From assembly GCA_018894105.1 (NCBI GenBank), contig CM032133.1:13840501-13904500 (forward strand): DNA of 64,000 nucleotides, read 5' to 3'. Positions within the stretch are counted from its first letter, which is position 1. Each line of letters opens with the position of its first letter. Origin of the DNA: Jacaranda mimosifolia (Eukaryota; Streptophyta; Magnoliopsida; Lamiales; Bignoniaceae). Below the pieces are notes generated by a model. That model did not search any database and was not told the DNA's origin. It saw only the letters and a list, made by a program, of their open reading frames with translations. The position numbers and the translations under genes were made by a program. Below are positions 35,701-47,885 of the stretch, in pieces.

Positions 35701-37116
35701 ACGGATCTGTCTCCTAGGAACCTCGTTAGATCTTTGTCTGCTCCTGTATCAGGAACATCATTTGGAAAGCTCCTTCTGGAGGACCGCCATATACTAACTG
35801 GGGCCCAGATCAGGAGAAAGCATGAAGTAATTGAGAAGGTCTCTGTGAATATTAAAAAACAGAAAAAGGAGAAATTCAACATAAGGGAAAAGGTCTCAAG
35901 CTTTAAATACAGCTTGACCCTCAGAGGGAAACTGTTCCGTAGGAGAGTTAAGTTGGTGGAAGGGTTGGATCAAAATAAAAACAACCTCTTGAAAGATGTC
36001 ACAAATGGACCTACAACGATGATGAGTTTTTGTGAAACAAATGTGAGGACTTTGACTCAAATTATTCACTTCCAGAAGAAAGAATATCATATGCTTATTA
36101 GTTGGCAATCAAGTAGACATCAATTTTCTAATATTCGTTTGTTTGCTGTAGGAGAATTCCACTGAAGTGCCACCAAGCCCTGCATCTGTGTGTAGTAGTG
36201 TTCATGAAGAACTCTGGCAGCCAGCTGATTACTTAAGCCCCATATCATCATCAGGTGGATATCAACTGGAGGATACTGAGATGTCCCATGTTTTCAGAGA
36301 AATAAACTCAAACTTGAATGGTTAGTAAGTGGAAGTTACCCTTGTTCTTTTCTCAATTATATAGTGAGAGTTTTGAACTTTGAGACTTGCATATACACCG
36401 GAACATATAAAGTGACCTTTTCCCGATCTATTTTGTCGTTGCAGTTAAGCATCTTGTTTTAATTTATTTCTTTTGTTTTACTTTCCTATAATGTAGAGTT
36501 GCGGAGGAAATTGAATCAACTCGGCGGAAGTGTTCTAGAGGAAGCTATAAATGAACAGCAGCCTACCGAAGTTGAAGTAGATATAGAGGACCAAGCTGAA
36601 GCCTACATTAGAGATTTGCTTGTTGCTGCTGGGTTGTATGATGGTTCATTTAGTCAATCTCTGTCAAAATGGGATCCTCTTGGTAAGCCTATTAGCACTC
36701 CGGTCTTCAAAGAAGTGGAAGAGACTTATAAACAAAGCACCAAGGATGATGAAATGTGTAGAAAAGATCAGGGAATGAATCACAAGATGATACTTGATTT
36801 GTTGAATGAAGTACTTCCAGCTATACTTAGAGAACCCGTGAACATCTCTAGATATATGGAAAAGGCTATTGGTCATGTCCATAGGCCTCCGCATGGAAGG
36901 AAGTTGCTGTCTCAAGCATGGAATGTCATTCGTGTATATGTACATCCTCCACCTGATAGAACTTATTATGCTCTTGACAATATGTTGGCCCAAGATTTGA
37001 AGTCCAACCCATGGTCTAGATTGATTGATGATGATGTAAATGCTTTGGGTAGAGATATTGAATACCAGATCATTGGAGATATGATTGAGGAAATGGTCAA
37101 GGATATGCACTCATAA
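32795..37116 (+). CDS. TRM/LONGIFOLIA-type protein with VARLMGL motif and DUF4378
   Basis: Five coding exons give an 888-residue protein: 32795-32876, 33482-33561, 34327-36042, 36152-36320 and 36497-37116. All four introns are GT-AG and every junction keeps frame. It starts MGSLLHLLDINEDIMARK and continues GLEAPRNSLELPMETS in exon 2. Exon 3 has NAPSVVARLMGVDVLPLD (VARLMGV at about residues 97-103), long charged and serine-rich sequence, and a basic KIQKKEK-like stretch. Exon 4 has ENSTEVPPSPASVCSS. Exon 5 ends in DUF4378 (about 718-885; AYIRDLLVAAGLYDG, RKLLSQAWNVIRVY, WSRLIDDDVNALGRDIEYQI). Family members bind TON1 and microtubules and influence division plane and cell elongation. Which TRM subgroup it belongs to I cannot settle. 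No lesion was found; reading 34339-36165 as one ORF would run into intron 3. Confidence 0.9.
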
Positions 37117-38186
37117 CTTGGAGGAGAGATTCTGAAGTTGGGTTTCCTGAGATCATTCTCTTGGCTGGCAGATTGACTTGATAAGAGACATGATGGAAAT
37201 AATGGTAGAACTCAGTAGGATCAAGAAAACAGAAATTGTTGATAAAGGATTGTAACAAGCAACTGATGCCTGATAACAAGAAAAAATGTGTATAAATCAG
37301 CGTGAGAGAGATTTACAGAAGATTGTGTGTGCATGTTGTGTTCTAATTAGAGGAGCTGTATAGAATGTTGATAGGAATATTATTTTCCATGGAGTTGCTC
37401 ATAGTAGTTGTTTGCCAGGTATTTTGTTTGTTTATTATGGTGAGCATATTTTTCTTGTTCTGGCGTACTTATTATTGAAAGAAATGAAATTTCATAGAGC
37501 AATGCGTTAAGGTTTGAAGATGAATTTCCGATCCTGTTGTAACAGTGATCAATCCAACTATCCGAGAAAGAAATATATATCTTTTAATGTATTCATAGGG
37601 TGCTGAGAATCAACAATATTTGACAATGGAATCAGTTTTGGCTGAGATTTTATCAGTACAGAAACTGAATATTCATAAGGTCTATCCTATCCTGTAAATG
37701 ATTCTCAGTCCATTCCGCTGGAACTGGAACTGGATCTTAAAAGTTTTTGAGGTACTGCAGATATACATAGAAATTAGTAAAGGAATTAATTATCATATAG
37801 ATGAGTAAGGAAGCATTTGGAAAGCAAATATATTTAGAATATTTTTTAGAGAGATTGAAGGGAAAATATAAGATGCTAAATTTAAACAAGAATGCTATTC
37901 TTTCTTAAAGCTACTACTATTTCGCTGTCTTTTTTCTTGTTCTTTGCCTTAACTTCTTTGTCTGAATATTGTTGCTTACAAAGTTGAAGCAAATTCTTTC
38001 TTCACAACTTTAAATGCAGCATTCTTTCATTGTGTAGTATATTTCCTAATTTCCTATCATGATCAATACAAAGAATTATCCTACTAGAATTCTATTTGTT
38101 GATGTATTTCCTTTTTCTTTTAATCATCAGATATAAAATCTGATACTATCTCCCATCTCCCATAACTTCATGGAGGTGGTTACGAT
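37117..38186 (+). other. 3' UTR and downstream flank of the TRM-like gene
   Basis: Non-coding. Near-upstream polyadenylation-like words (AATGAAATTT at about 37483) suggest the transcript ends near 37.5 kb. Beyond that is ordinary intergenic sequence. Confidence 0.5.
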
Positions 38187-38564
38187 TAGGGTTGTAAATA
38201 GATATTCGAAAATTTGTTTACTGTTCGCATTTATATCTATTTATACAAAATTTATCTGCATCCGTTTAAAGCAGATATTATCCGTATTCGATTAATAGAT
38301 ATCCGATTATAGATAGAGACGGAGGTAAATGCGTATCCAATCAGAATATATATTTATTAAATAATATATTATTTATATTTTTTTAATAAAAATCCCATAA
38401 TCCATATATTTATATATATAAATTATAATTGAAGAATTGGGGAAAAAAAGAATAAATTTAAAAAATTATTGCAATATAGAGAAAAAAATTGAAGAATAAA
38501 GTTAATCAACATAATTATTGTTAGTTGACTTTATAATTAATATACTTAAATGTCATTATTATTA

Positions 38565-38610
<46 letters not shown>

Positions 38611-39020
38611 GTACTAATAATCAATTATAAAGCCAATTATTAATTAAAAATTATGATATTTGTTTGATTGCTTTCGTTTTAATGAAATTATATGGTTTCT
38701 TCTATTAATTAAAATATGTATTTGTTATATGTTCATAGATTTACGTATTAGGATATTCATAAATAGATATCTAAATAATTATCATCGAATATGAATATAA
38801 AACAATAATTCGAATACAGATAAGTTTAATAAAATATGAATGCATCTGAATAATTATAATTGAATATGGATATATTCGCATCCAACCGATATCCGACGGA
38901 TACGAATTTGGATATCATTTTTAAATATCCGTCAAATTCATATCTAAATATTCGAAAAATTAAACGAATACGAATATAAAAACAGTATATCCGATCCATT
39001 TAATATCCGTTTACACCCTA
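38187..39020. mobile_element. hAT-type MITE with internal (ATT)n microsatellite
   Basis: TAGGGTTGTAAATAGATATT at the left is mirrored by AATATCCGTTTACACCCTA at the right. Inner repeats of ATATCCG, ATTCG and CGAATA words on both strands match the well-known TAGGGTGTAAACGGATAT group of plant hAT MITEs. A (TTA)n run lies at about 38569-38609. The target duplication is too degraded to call (TTACGAT versus TTACAAC). Confidence 0.6.
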
Positions 39021-39346
39021 TTACAACTTACACGAGAGTTGTATGTGTCTTATGTCTAAGAGTTGTGTAAGGAGTTACAACTCCCTCCAACCTCCCATTT
39101 ACTCACTTGCTAAAATGGGTCAACAAAAGGCTTCATCGTAGTGGAAGCCCTTTTCTAAGGTTTTGCATATATAGAGCTCAACTAACGCTTTCTTTTTTGC
39201 AAATATGACGTAACTCTTAATTTTTATTCTTTTCTTGTAATTCTGCACCGACTTCTCTGCTCCTAAAACATACTTGTGTAGAATTAGAGCTCAAGTTTTA
39301 TAAATAATTATTTTGATATTTTTTTTAATTTGAAAGTTAGTATTTA
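39021..39346. other. Intergenic, nothing identified
   Basis: Mixed AT-rich sequence without an ORF, repeat or terminus that I can support. Confidence 0.5.
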
Positions 39347-39786
39347 GCTATACTATTAATAAAGAACCTAACCCTTTTTTGGGTGTGTTCTCAATTATTT
39401 TTCCTAAAACGTTCTTATTTTCTTTTTTAAATCTTTATGTATACATAAAATTACTGCCAACCTACTACTATCACATAATAGTTTCATGAAGGTTATATAT
39501 TGCTATTCATATTTTCATTTCTCTACAGTTTTTTATTTAATTTTTTTTTTTTATTTCCAACTTCAGTGAAATTTCTCCCATCTAAATTATTTCTTTTATT
39601 GAAATCAATTTTTTTTTTTAGATCTACATGAATAAGTTTTTGTCTATTGTTAATTGATTGACATTTTTTTTTTTTATTGTGGCAATTATTTTTAAACCAC
39701 TTGAGTTTTGAAGTTACATCATCACAATACGATTAGTTTTCATTATTATCGAACGCACACGCATAGGACGTGCATCGATTGGTAGT
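39347..39786 (+). mobile_element. Possible short non-autonomous Helitron
   Basis: The start GCTATACTATTAATAAAG is one base from the common plant Helitron 5' end TCTATACTATTA. The tract ends in GCACACGCATAGGACGTGC, which can form a short hairpin, then ATCGATTGGTAGT, close to the CTAGT end expected. There is no Rep/helicase. Both termini deviate slightly, so this is a tentative call. Confidence 0.4.
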
Positions 39787-40633
39787 ATTAATTAAATTTT
39801 TGGTGGGTTTTAACTCACTTGGGATGGAAGCCCATCGTAATGAGCTTGAATTGATGTGCTCGTTAGCGTCTTTTATTTAATTAATTTAATTTTTTATTTG
39901 TTTTTTATTTTTTTATCATTAAGATCTTATTTTGTCATGTCAACGACTTATATATAGACAAGACAATAATTCTTCAAAAACTAATTATGCTTAACTACTA
40001 TGAATAAGTTTTTTCATATTAAAGTTGGATATACTTATTGTATTTGATGTTGAACAGAAATTGAATCGAGATTTTTATTCTTGAGGACTTAATTTATCCA
40101 TATCAATGCTATTGCAGAAGGTCAGTACAATATGGTCTCACTTTTATTCTCAAAATATCTTTTACTCACTTTCTTATACTTTTTATGTTAGAAATGAATC
40201 CTTTTTTAATTTTCAAAAGTTATATGGTTTGTTTCATAAATTGAATTGGTTTCTTTTTAATTTTTAAATAACATTTTGTTAGATATTAAAATGGAGATGT
40301 TTTCCAAAAAGCCAAAATCGAAGAGATAGATGCCAAAGACTAAATAGTGGATATAAATAAGTCACAGGTACATTATTATGAAGGTTAAAGAATAAATAGG
40401 GATAAAATGAAGTTTGTCCTTTTTCTCTTTCATTATCATCAAAAATTATATGTATTAGTAGTTCTTTATCACAAAAATCAATGAATTATTCAATAGTTTG
40501 GTAACATTTCATTAAAGTTCTAACTTCAACAAAATTACAGTGATCTCATAAATAAATTTAAAGATCACATTTAAACTAATAATTAAGGCTGAAATCTAAT
40601 ATGTAGCTGAACCAATCAATGTGAATTGCTTAG
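39787..40633. other. Intergenic, nothing identified
   Basis: AT-rich with T-runs; no ORF or repeat worth naming. Confidence 0.5.
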
Positions 40634-41051
40634 GGCCCCTTCGTTTTTATTTTTAAAGTCCCTTTTCTTGTTCTTATTTGAAAACTAAAAATAATTAATT
40701 TACACATATTTTCATTGAAAATATTTCTTATTTTTATTTTCAATTTTTTTTATACCTACTTCATCAACCCATTACGATATCAATTAAATTCAAATTCAAT
40801 TTTGACATAAAGTACCCAATATCATTTTTAAATTTAATATAATGTACATATATTTTAAAAAATAATTTTTTTTTAAACATAAAAAAATATAAGTAACCTA
40901 AATTTTCAATCTTATACCTACCCTAATTATTATTTTTAAATAAAACATCCAAATACAGTCTCATTTTTATTTTTAAAATCATAACTAACTTTTCAACTTT
41001 TGAAAATATTGAATATAGAAAATGAAAACGAAAACATATCCAAATGGGCTG
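40634..41051. mobile_element. Small TIR element (MITE-like)
   Basis: GGGCCCCTTCGTTTTTATTTT on the left, minus its last base, has a degenerate mirror on the right ending GAAAACATATCCAAATGGGC. The body is AT-rich and about 418 bp. Its build is similar to the elements at 2405 and 25553, although the termini are more diverged. Confidence 0.4.
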
Positions 41052-43744
41052 TAACTTTCCAAATCCACATAATGTCATTTTCTTACTAAGCTTGATCTTA
41101 AAACTATATTATAAAATTTTGAAAGTTCATAAAATATTTTAAAATATTTGATAGAAATTCCAAAAGATTGCAAAATTATAAGCTTCAAAGATGAAATATT
41201 AAAACCTTATAGGCTCTAAAGAAAAAGTAAAAAGGCAGAACCTATTACTTTAGTTTTATAGAATCTTCTACTTTGACAATTTAAATCATTCATCTTATAA
41301 TTTGCATTATCCCATTTAATTTAAATAGTTAAAAAATTGATCTAATTTAATATTTTTTTCTTCAAAAAATATCTTATAAAATATATAGAAACTAAACTTG
41401 TAAAATGAACGAAATAAATTTAACCAAATATATTGTTAAAAAGATAATAATAACAGTACTCCAAAATAAAAATTCAAACACTAAGCACTTGAAATTCAAG
41501 CATAAAAGCGGTGATCATCATGACAAAAAAAAAAAATTGTATTACTTTCTTAATTTTTATTTCAACTAGTAATTCTGACGCATTCCGGGTGTATGCTAAA
41601 TTATTTACAATATAAATAAATAAAAAATATTTATTTATTTTTCTACATATTCCTATAATCTTTTAAATATAATTATAACGTATCACATTTTTATGATCAA
41701 TGAAAGGACAAGGTTGTGATAAAGTGAAATAACTAGAGGCAAAAAAAAAAAAAAAAAAAAAAACAAAGGTAAAAATAGAGAGAATAAAATTATCTTGACA
41801 TTTATCTTTTAAAATGAGAATTATTAAATACAAATTAAATATGGATTTAGTTAGTGGTCAATAGTTAAAGCAGCCAAAGTTGCGACTTGCAGTTTCCAAC
41901 TTCTAACTCTTCCCTTTTGACGCCATCTTTACAAATATTATTAGTCAAATATAAAACTCATACGGAAAGATGGAAAGCTTCGTTTGGACAGCTAAAAAGA
42001 TAAAGGGTTAGGATAGAGCACATAATGTGGTTATTAATTCATCCGTGATTTGGTGTCTCACCATGGTTTGACAGGAAATAAAATATTATAGCATTTAAAA
42101 TAGTACATGTATACCTCAGTGTACCTTTTTTCTTTTTTTCTTTTTTGATAATGTTCCCTCAATATACCTCGAGAACTTGTTTGCTTGCCATGATAAGATT
42201 AGATGTAATTGATAAGTATAGGATTCGTTATCTAAAAAATGTATCAATACTTTATCTGCTTTTCTAGATTACTAATTTGGATATCATAATTTTAATACAA
42301 TCAGTTATTTGGATACTTAGGATTATAACTTATAATAAGTGTGAAATATCAATTTTATCCTGAATCTTGTTTTAATAATTGGATTATCTTCATTGAAAAA
42401 GTTTAAATATATGTAGTGTTGTAATGAGTAAGTCTCTATTTTTAAACTTTTTTTCTCAAATAGTTTATAATTTATTATTACCTAGAAAAGAGTTTATTTT
42501 TATTTTGAAAAAGTAATTAACTTTCAAATTTTATAAAACCATACACGTATTTCACAAATTAAACTATTTTATATTTGATATATATGGATATTAGTTTGTA
42601 CTTTTACAAAGTAAGTTCATATTAAGGGTGAATTCATATTTGAAAAATATTATTCATTTTTAAATTTTTAGAAAAAAATTTAGTTATAAATCTTATTATC
42701 ATAGAAGAAATGATTTTTATTTAAAAAATATATATATTTTTTAGATAAATATTTTATAAAAAATCTTATAAAAATAAATTTGATTGCGCATATAATTTAG
42801 TATTTTCTTAAAAACTCAGTTATATAAATCAAGTTTTAGTGATATATGCATATTGTTAATTAAGTCTATGTTTAGTTTATATGTAGGGATAATTTCGTTA
42901 TTTGATATATTAATCTCAATATTTCTAATCTTAGGATTATTAATCATACTAAGAGGTTGAGATACATAATCCCTGTACTTTAAGATAAAATACTGAGTTT
43001 TTTTTATTAATCATGAGCTTTAATTGTGATAACCAAATATTTAAGTACACTGGATTATAAATCTATCCTATACCATTCTAGCAAGCAAACGAGCCCCAAA
43101 AATTAAGGGTGTTCAAGAATTAGGTCGAGTTTGCCAAAAAAATTGGTCCAAACTAATTAAATTTAATCAGGGGTTGAGTTGAGTCGGGCTTTATGAAATT
43201 GAATCTTCAAACCCTAATCAAACCAATCCAATTTAGGTCAGGTGGTTTGTATCGGGTAATTAGGTCAACTTGTTCATTTTTTTCTCTTTTTTTCCTCTTC
43301 CTTATTTTTTTTATATAAAAACTATATACTAATTAAACTTCAAATTTTCAATTTCTTCAACCATATGAGAAATACATATCCAGAAGACAAAAATAAATTA
43401 ATCAAACTCCAATACATAATTAGCATACTACTAACTAGAGACGAGAAAGTGAAGAAAAATAAAAATAAATAAATTATTTTTTAATTTTTAATCGGGTTAG
43501 TATGGGTCGGGTCGGGTTAGTTTGAGTGTGCAAAGTTGAAACCTGAATCCAAAATTGTCAATTAATTTTGATCAAATTTTACCCAGTTGAACCCAATTAC
43601 TTGATCCAACTCAAACCAATTAGGTTGGTTTGGTTCGAATTATCTGGTCATTGCGTATATCCACTCCGATAATCACCTATATAGACGAGCAAATAGTACT
43701 TGCAAAATTTGGTAAAAATTTAATAAGGCTAAACACTTAAAGAG
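41052..43744. other. AT-rich intergenic with DNA-element debris
   Basis: No gene. A 29-bp A-run lies at about 41741-41763. At about 43104-43640 AGGGTGTTCAAGAATT begins a tract with GGTCGGGTCGGGTTAG and AACCCAATTA-type motifs, probably a decayed hAT-type MITE whose right end is lost. Confidence 0.45.
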
Positions 43745-44257
43745 TAAGGAAATATTTGGTTATGTTTTATGGATTTTTTTGTTAAATGTTTTTGGAAAAT
43801 GAGTTTTGGGAGTAGAGTTGAAAAATATGAAAGTGGTATTAGGTAACATGATCGATTTTTGTTTACATTTTGAGAAATAGTTAGAAAATATCTTGGAAAA
43901 TGTTTATATGGTTGTTTATATTTTTGAGGAGGGTCATTTTTTATTGTTTATATCAAATCGATTGCTTTTTTGTCTAGTTAATAGGGAGAAATTAGAATTA
44001 AATACTAAATTTAATGTATATAAAATAATTTAAAATCTATATGTTTAAATATGATGATTAGATACAATGTAAAAATATTATGGTAATAATTGGTCAAATA
44101 ATGATGTTGGAAATGAGGGTTGAGGATATTTTGGTAAAACAATTAAAAATATGAGGGGCATTTTGGGAATGTTTGGAAATACTTTGGGAAAAAAAATTGA
44201 TACATGTTTGGGAATGTTTTAATTTTATTCCCCCAAAACATAATCAAACACTCCCTA
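43745..44257. mobile_element. Small TIR element (MITE-like)
   Basis: TAAGGAAATATTTGGTTATG at the left is mirrored by CATAATCAAACACTCCCTA at the right. The body has repeated TGTTTTGG/TTTTGGGAA words. No coding sequence and no clear duplication. Confidence 0.55.
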
Positions 44258-44263
44258 ATGATA

Positions 44264-45088
44264 TGATTGTTATGCAGGAATGAAGTGGGAACGGAATGAG
44301 TATTCCCAATTCTATTTCTAAACCTATGATTGGTATAATTTAAGAATGTGAATCCTCATTCCCGTAGTAATCTCCACTCCTAAAAACATGGGTTTAGCCA
44401 TTCCCTCCCCCCCCCCCCCCAATAGTTTTGGCTATTCCCAATCTATTAGGAATAAACATATTTTTGTATTTGACAAAATTACCCACTAATATTTAATAAC
44501 AGAATTCTAAGCAATCACAAAAACCTTCATATATGTCTTATTGACAATATCTTCTTATTTACAAAGATTTCTCCTATAATATTCAAACTTCAATAAAAGA
44601 AAAATTAACCAGGTACCACATTCTTTTATTTTTACTCATAAAAAATTAATTTTCTCCTATAATATTCAAACTTCAATAAAAAAAAAATTAACCAAGTACC
44701 ACATTCTTTTATTTTTACTCATAAAAAATTAATTTTACTTTCCAAAATATAAATAAATCATTGTCTTTGTCATATACTTTTATTAAATAAAAAATTAAAG
44801 ATTGCATAAAAAGCATAGAATTATGATATATAAATAATTCATTTTAATAATTTTTGTACAAAAAGGATAATTTGGTCATTTAAAATACTTTCATTCTATT
44901 TTTACCTATCATTGCTAAATACCAATCATGATATTCAAATCAAGTAAAGAATGACGATTACATTCGTTTCTCATTCCTTTATCATACTAAGCATAGGATA
45001 ACTTATACTAACATTATTTCTTTCCCATGTTCATTCCATTCCTAAAGCCACTCCATTCACATCTAATTCCATTCATGCATACCAATCA
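44264..45088. mobile_element. MITE family X, copy 1
   Basis: TGATTGTTATGCAGGAATG at the left pairs with CATTCATGCATACCAATCA at the right (17 of 19 inverted matches). A long tail of ATTCC/GGAAT words runs through both arms, and there is a C-run at 44406-44420. An internal direct duplication of about 85 bp (TTTCTCCTATAATATTCAAAC...) lies at about 44568-44735. The same family recurs inverted at 58869-59464 inside the PILS gene. Confidence 0.7.
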
Positions 45089-45344
45089 CAACCTAAGTTT
45101 TTAAATATTTTCTAATTTTATCCAACAAAGAGAAAAAAGAAAAGGAAAAAGGAAACACATGATTCCTTTTGGTAATGCCAATTCTAAAAATGAATCCAAA
45201 TATGATGGAGTCGGAGAGAATTGGAAAGCCACCCCCTCCTTTCATTTTATAAGCAAAACAAGGGCTTGTCTGGTTGCGTTGTACTAGTTAAGAGTTGCCA
45301 TATACAATGGAATAAGTCCAAAATGTGCCTTTCATAATTGTTAT

Positions 45345-45844
45345 TGTTGGGATTTGACTCGATTATCGAGAGATCAAGTTTAGCTAGAATTAGGATTCCT
45401 TCTTGTATTGAGTTTCCTAGTTCTAGTTAAAGTAGTCAAGTAATTTTCTATTATAAATAGAGGTGTTTTTTTTATCACTAGAGAGGACACTCGTGAAACT
45501 CATGATACTCATGGGGTAGTTATTGTGAGTACGAGTGGGGCAATACAAAAGGGTGGAGTGAGTATATCTTTGGTAGTTATGATAGTGGTTGTACAATGGG
45601 TTTTTTGCGCTTAAGTTTGGGCATGTCTAATTTAAGTGTTAACTTGTACTGTTAAAATTCTATCATAATTGAAGAACGAAAACTCCCGTGAAGGTAGGCA
45701 AAATTTTCCGAACCACGTAAATCTGTGTCTGTTTTATTTTTCTATCTGTCGGGTATTAATTTTGACATCAAATTTGTGAGTGTGATTTGTGGATTCCTGA
45801 TAAATTAAATCTTGTGCCTAAATTACTTCTGTTGTGCTCCAACA
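45345..45844 (+). repeat. LTR-B, plus copy
   Basis: Begins TGTTGGGATTTGACTCG and ends GTGCTCCAACA, followed two bases later by a Met-tRNA-type primer site. Contains a TATA-like TTATAAATAGAGG. About 88-90% identical by eye to the inverted copy at 54431-54924. Confidence 0.85.
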
Positions 45845-45847
45845 AAT

Positions 45848-45859
45848 TGGTATCGGAGC
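45848..45859 (+). other. Primer binding site next to LTR-B
   Basis: TGGTATCGGAGC, the complement of the initiator Met tRNA 3' end used by most plant copia elements (commonly TGGTATCAGAGC). Confidence 0.75.
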
Positions 45860-46400
45860 TAGGTTAGGGCTGCAAGTTGATATTTAATTTTTCGAGGATC
45901 AGTAGTGTCATTGGCAAATTACTTCACGGTTCAAAAATTTGATGGCAAAGGAAATTTCACTTTTTGGCAAGGAAGGGTGGAGAATCTCCTAATGCAACAG
46001 GGCCTAGCAATGGCGTTGAAGGGAAGGTAGGAGAAGTTGACCGATATGAAGGATATACAACAGGAAATTTGATTTTGTATTGCTGACAACATTATCATTA
46101 ATGTTGTGGATATGATTGGATTTTGGATTCCCGATGCATAATGCATGTTTGCTCCATGGAGGATTATTTTTTGATTCACTTCAATCATGGAAGACAGGTA
46201 ATTTTTCTATGTGCGATGATTCTACTTGGAGAGTCATGGGTGTTGGAGTGGTGAAAATCAAAATAGTTGTTGCAGCGGTTCGTACTTTAGGTGGTGTAAC
46301 CTATGTCCTAAAGACACCAAAGAATCTAATTTTCTTAAGCCAGTTGGATTCCAAGGGCTGTGAATATTCACTGGAGGTGGAGTCTTGAAAGTTACACATT
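45860..46400 (+). pseudogene. Copia gag start fused to a protease fragment
   Basis: After the primer site a gag N-terminus is legible: VQKFDGKGNFTFWQGRVENL. The rest of gag is missing. The frame jumps to a protease/pre-integrase region (WILDSRCIMHV in one frame, then DDSTWRVMGVGVVKI and KNLIFLSQLDSKGCEYSLE). It parallels the minus-strand protease at 52771-53079 but with an internal deletion and stops. Confidence 0.65.
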
Positions 46401-46554
46401 AGGATATACATGTGCATTGGCCGAGATGAGTTAGTTGGTGCTAGGACCTTACTAATTCGGCATGTGCAGTGGTATCGTTGAAGGCCAATGGAATTTGGTT
46501 TGCGATGGAGTCATGAACAATTGCTGAGATGAGAAACCTCATCAAGGTGGAGAT

Positions 46555-47033
46555 TGGCAAAATGGGCAACTGAAGCACGTCTTGGTGCGCGTTGGCAAAT
46601 GCCGTGCACCGGGGTGTAAGGAGCAACATACGCAAGCGCGGAGACGGGCAGCTGGAGTCACAACATACGCCCGGGCATGAGGAGTGTTGTGCCCAGGTGC
46701 GGAGCAAACTGGAACCATGCGCCCTGGCGCGAGCTCTGCTCACTAAGGCGAGCAGGTCACTGTAATGTCACGCCCTGACATGAGTTGTCCGCGCCAAGGT
46801 GCACGGCACACCTATTTTTCTCGGCTAGATACGGATTTTCTCGGCATAAGCAGCAGTTTTGCACACCGGGCGCAAGTCATGCACCCAGTGCGCAGCGCAG
46901 GCCCAATGGGCCTAAGACTCATTTTCGGGCTATTTATACTCATTTTTTCTTCTGGGACAACTTAACACAGACATAACACGAGGATTTCTAGATTGCTTTT
47001 GAGATAGTTTCTTGAGATGGTGTTTAGAACGAA
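46555..47033 (+). repeat. LTR-A fragment, plus orientation, U5 truncated
   Basis: Its sequence (from AAATGGGCAACT through GGCCCAATGGGCCTA and CTATTTATACTC to GGTGTTTAGAACG) matches the reverse complement of about 47250-47660. It lacks about the last 200 bp of the LTR. GC-rich, with GCGC-type words; ORFs called in it are chance frames. Confidence 0.7.
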
Positions 47034-47045
47034 GCTCCAATACCA
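47034..47045 (-). other. Primer binding site next to minus LTR-A
   Basis: On the minus strand TGGTATTGGAGC follows LTR-A with a three-base gap. Its presence means this LTR was copied from, or acted as, a 5' LTR. Yet it stands where the minus pol would have its 3' LTR. Confidence 0.6.
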
Positions 47046-47048
47046 GTT

Positions 47049-47707
47049 TGTTATAACCCAGTCATACTAGATATATGAAAATAACAATAAAGTAATTCAA
47101 TGGAAACTAACAACAATATTTGACGTGGTTCGACGATATGCTTAATCCATACGACAAAGAAAAGGACTTTATTGATCTCAAATCAAAGTAACAAGTATAA
47201 ACTTGAATCCCACAAATCTCACGAGAACACCTAACACTCTCGTTTTAAACACTCTCGAAAAATTATCTCAAAAGTAGTCTAGAAACCCTCGTGTTATGTT
47301 TGTGTTAAGTTATCTCGGAAGAAAACGAGTATAAATAGCTTGAAAATGAGTCCTAGGCCCATTGGGCCTACGTCGCGATCCGGGGCCCTCATGACTTGTG
47401 CCCCGACGCGCAAAACTACTGCTTGTGCCAAGAAAATCCACATTTAGCTGAGAGAAATAGATGCGATGCGCGCCCTGACGCAACATTACAGTGACAGCGC
47501 GCGGCACTCCTTACGCTCGGGCACACATTGCGGCTCCAGCTGTCCGTCTCTGTGCCTGGGCGTGCTGCTCCTTGCCTTAGAGAGCGGCGTTCTGCCAACA
47601 CGCGCTAAGATGTGCTCGAGTTGCCCATTTCGCCTGCTCGACTCCATTTCACTCCATTCCTTCCGTTCCTTGTCAATTTTACCCCAAATTTCAAAGCAAA
47701 ATCAACA
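47049..47707 (-). repeat. LTR-A, minus orientation, complete
   Basis: On the minus strand it begins TGTTGATTTTGCTTTG, preceded by a polypurine-like TTAAAGTGGAGAAT, and ends ACTGGGTTATAACA. A TATA-like CTATTTATACTC lies in the middle. The preceding polypurine tract and upstream minus pol mark it as the 3' LTR of that pol. The primer site after it is unexpected. Confidence 0.75.
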
Positions 47708-47885
47708 ATTCTCCACTTTAATTTGAAATTCACCATCCATCTTCTTTGTCCTTGCCCCCAAAAGGGTCTGTTATCTAAGTCTACAAATGTTAATCAAATC
47801 CAAGCAATGCTCAAATTTGATTCCTAGAACAGCCTTAGTCAACATGTCTGTCGGAGGTCCCAACCTTGTTAACTTGAATGACACC

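Noticed and set aside
36043..36165. Continuation of the TRM ORF through 36165
   Set aside because: A good donor (AAT, then GTGAGG) at 36042 and an acceptor at 36151 restore the conserved ENSTEVPPSPASVCSS segment in frame, so this stretch is intron 3.
41562..41600. Reversed CTAGT plus small hairpin, like a Helitron 3' end
   Set aside because: Only one end is visible and the stem is about four base pairs.
46441..47726. Several 60-100 codon ORFs on both strands with Arg/Ala-rich products
   Set aside because: They lie within the GC-rich LTR-A inverted repeat and are composition artefacts.
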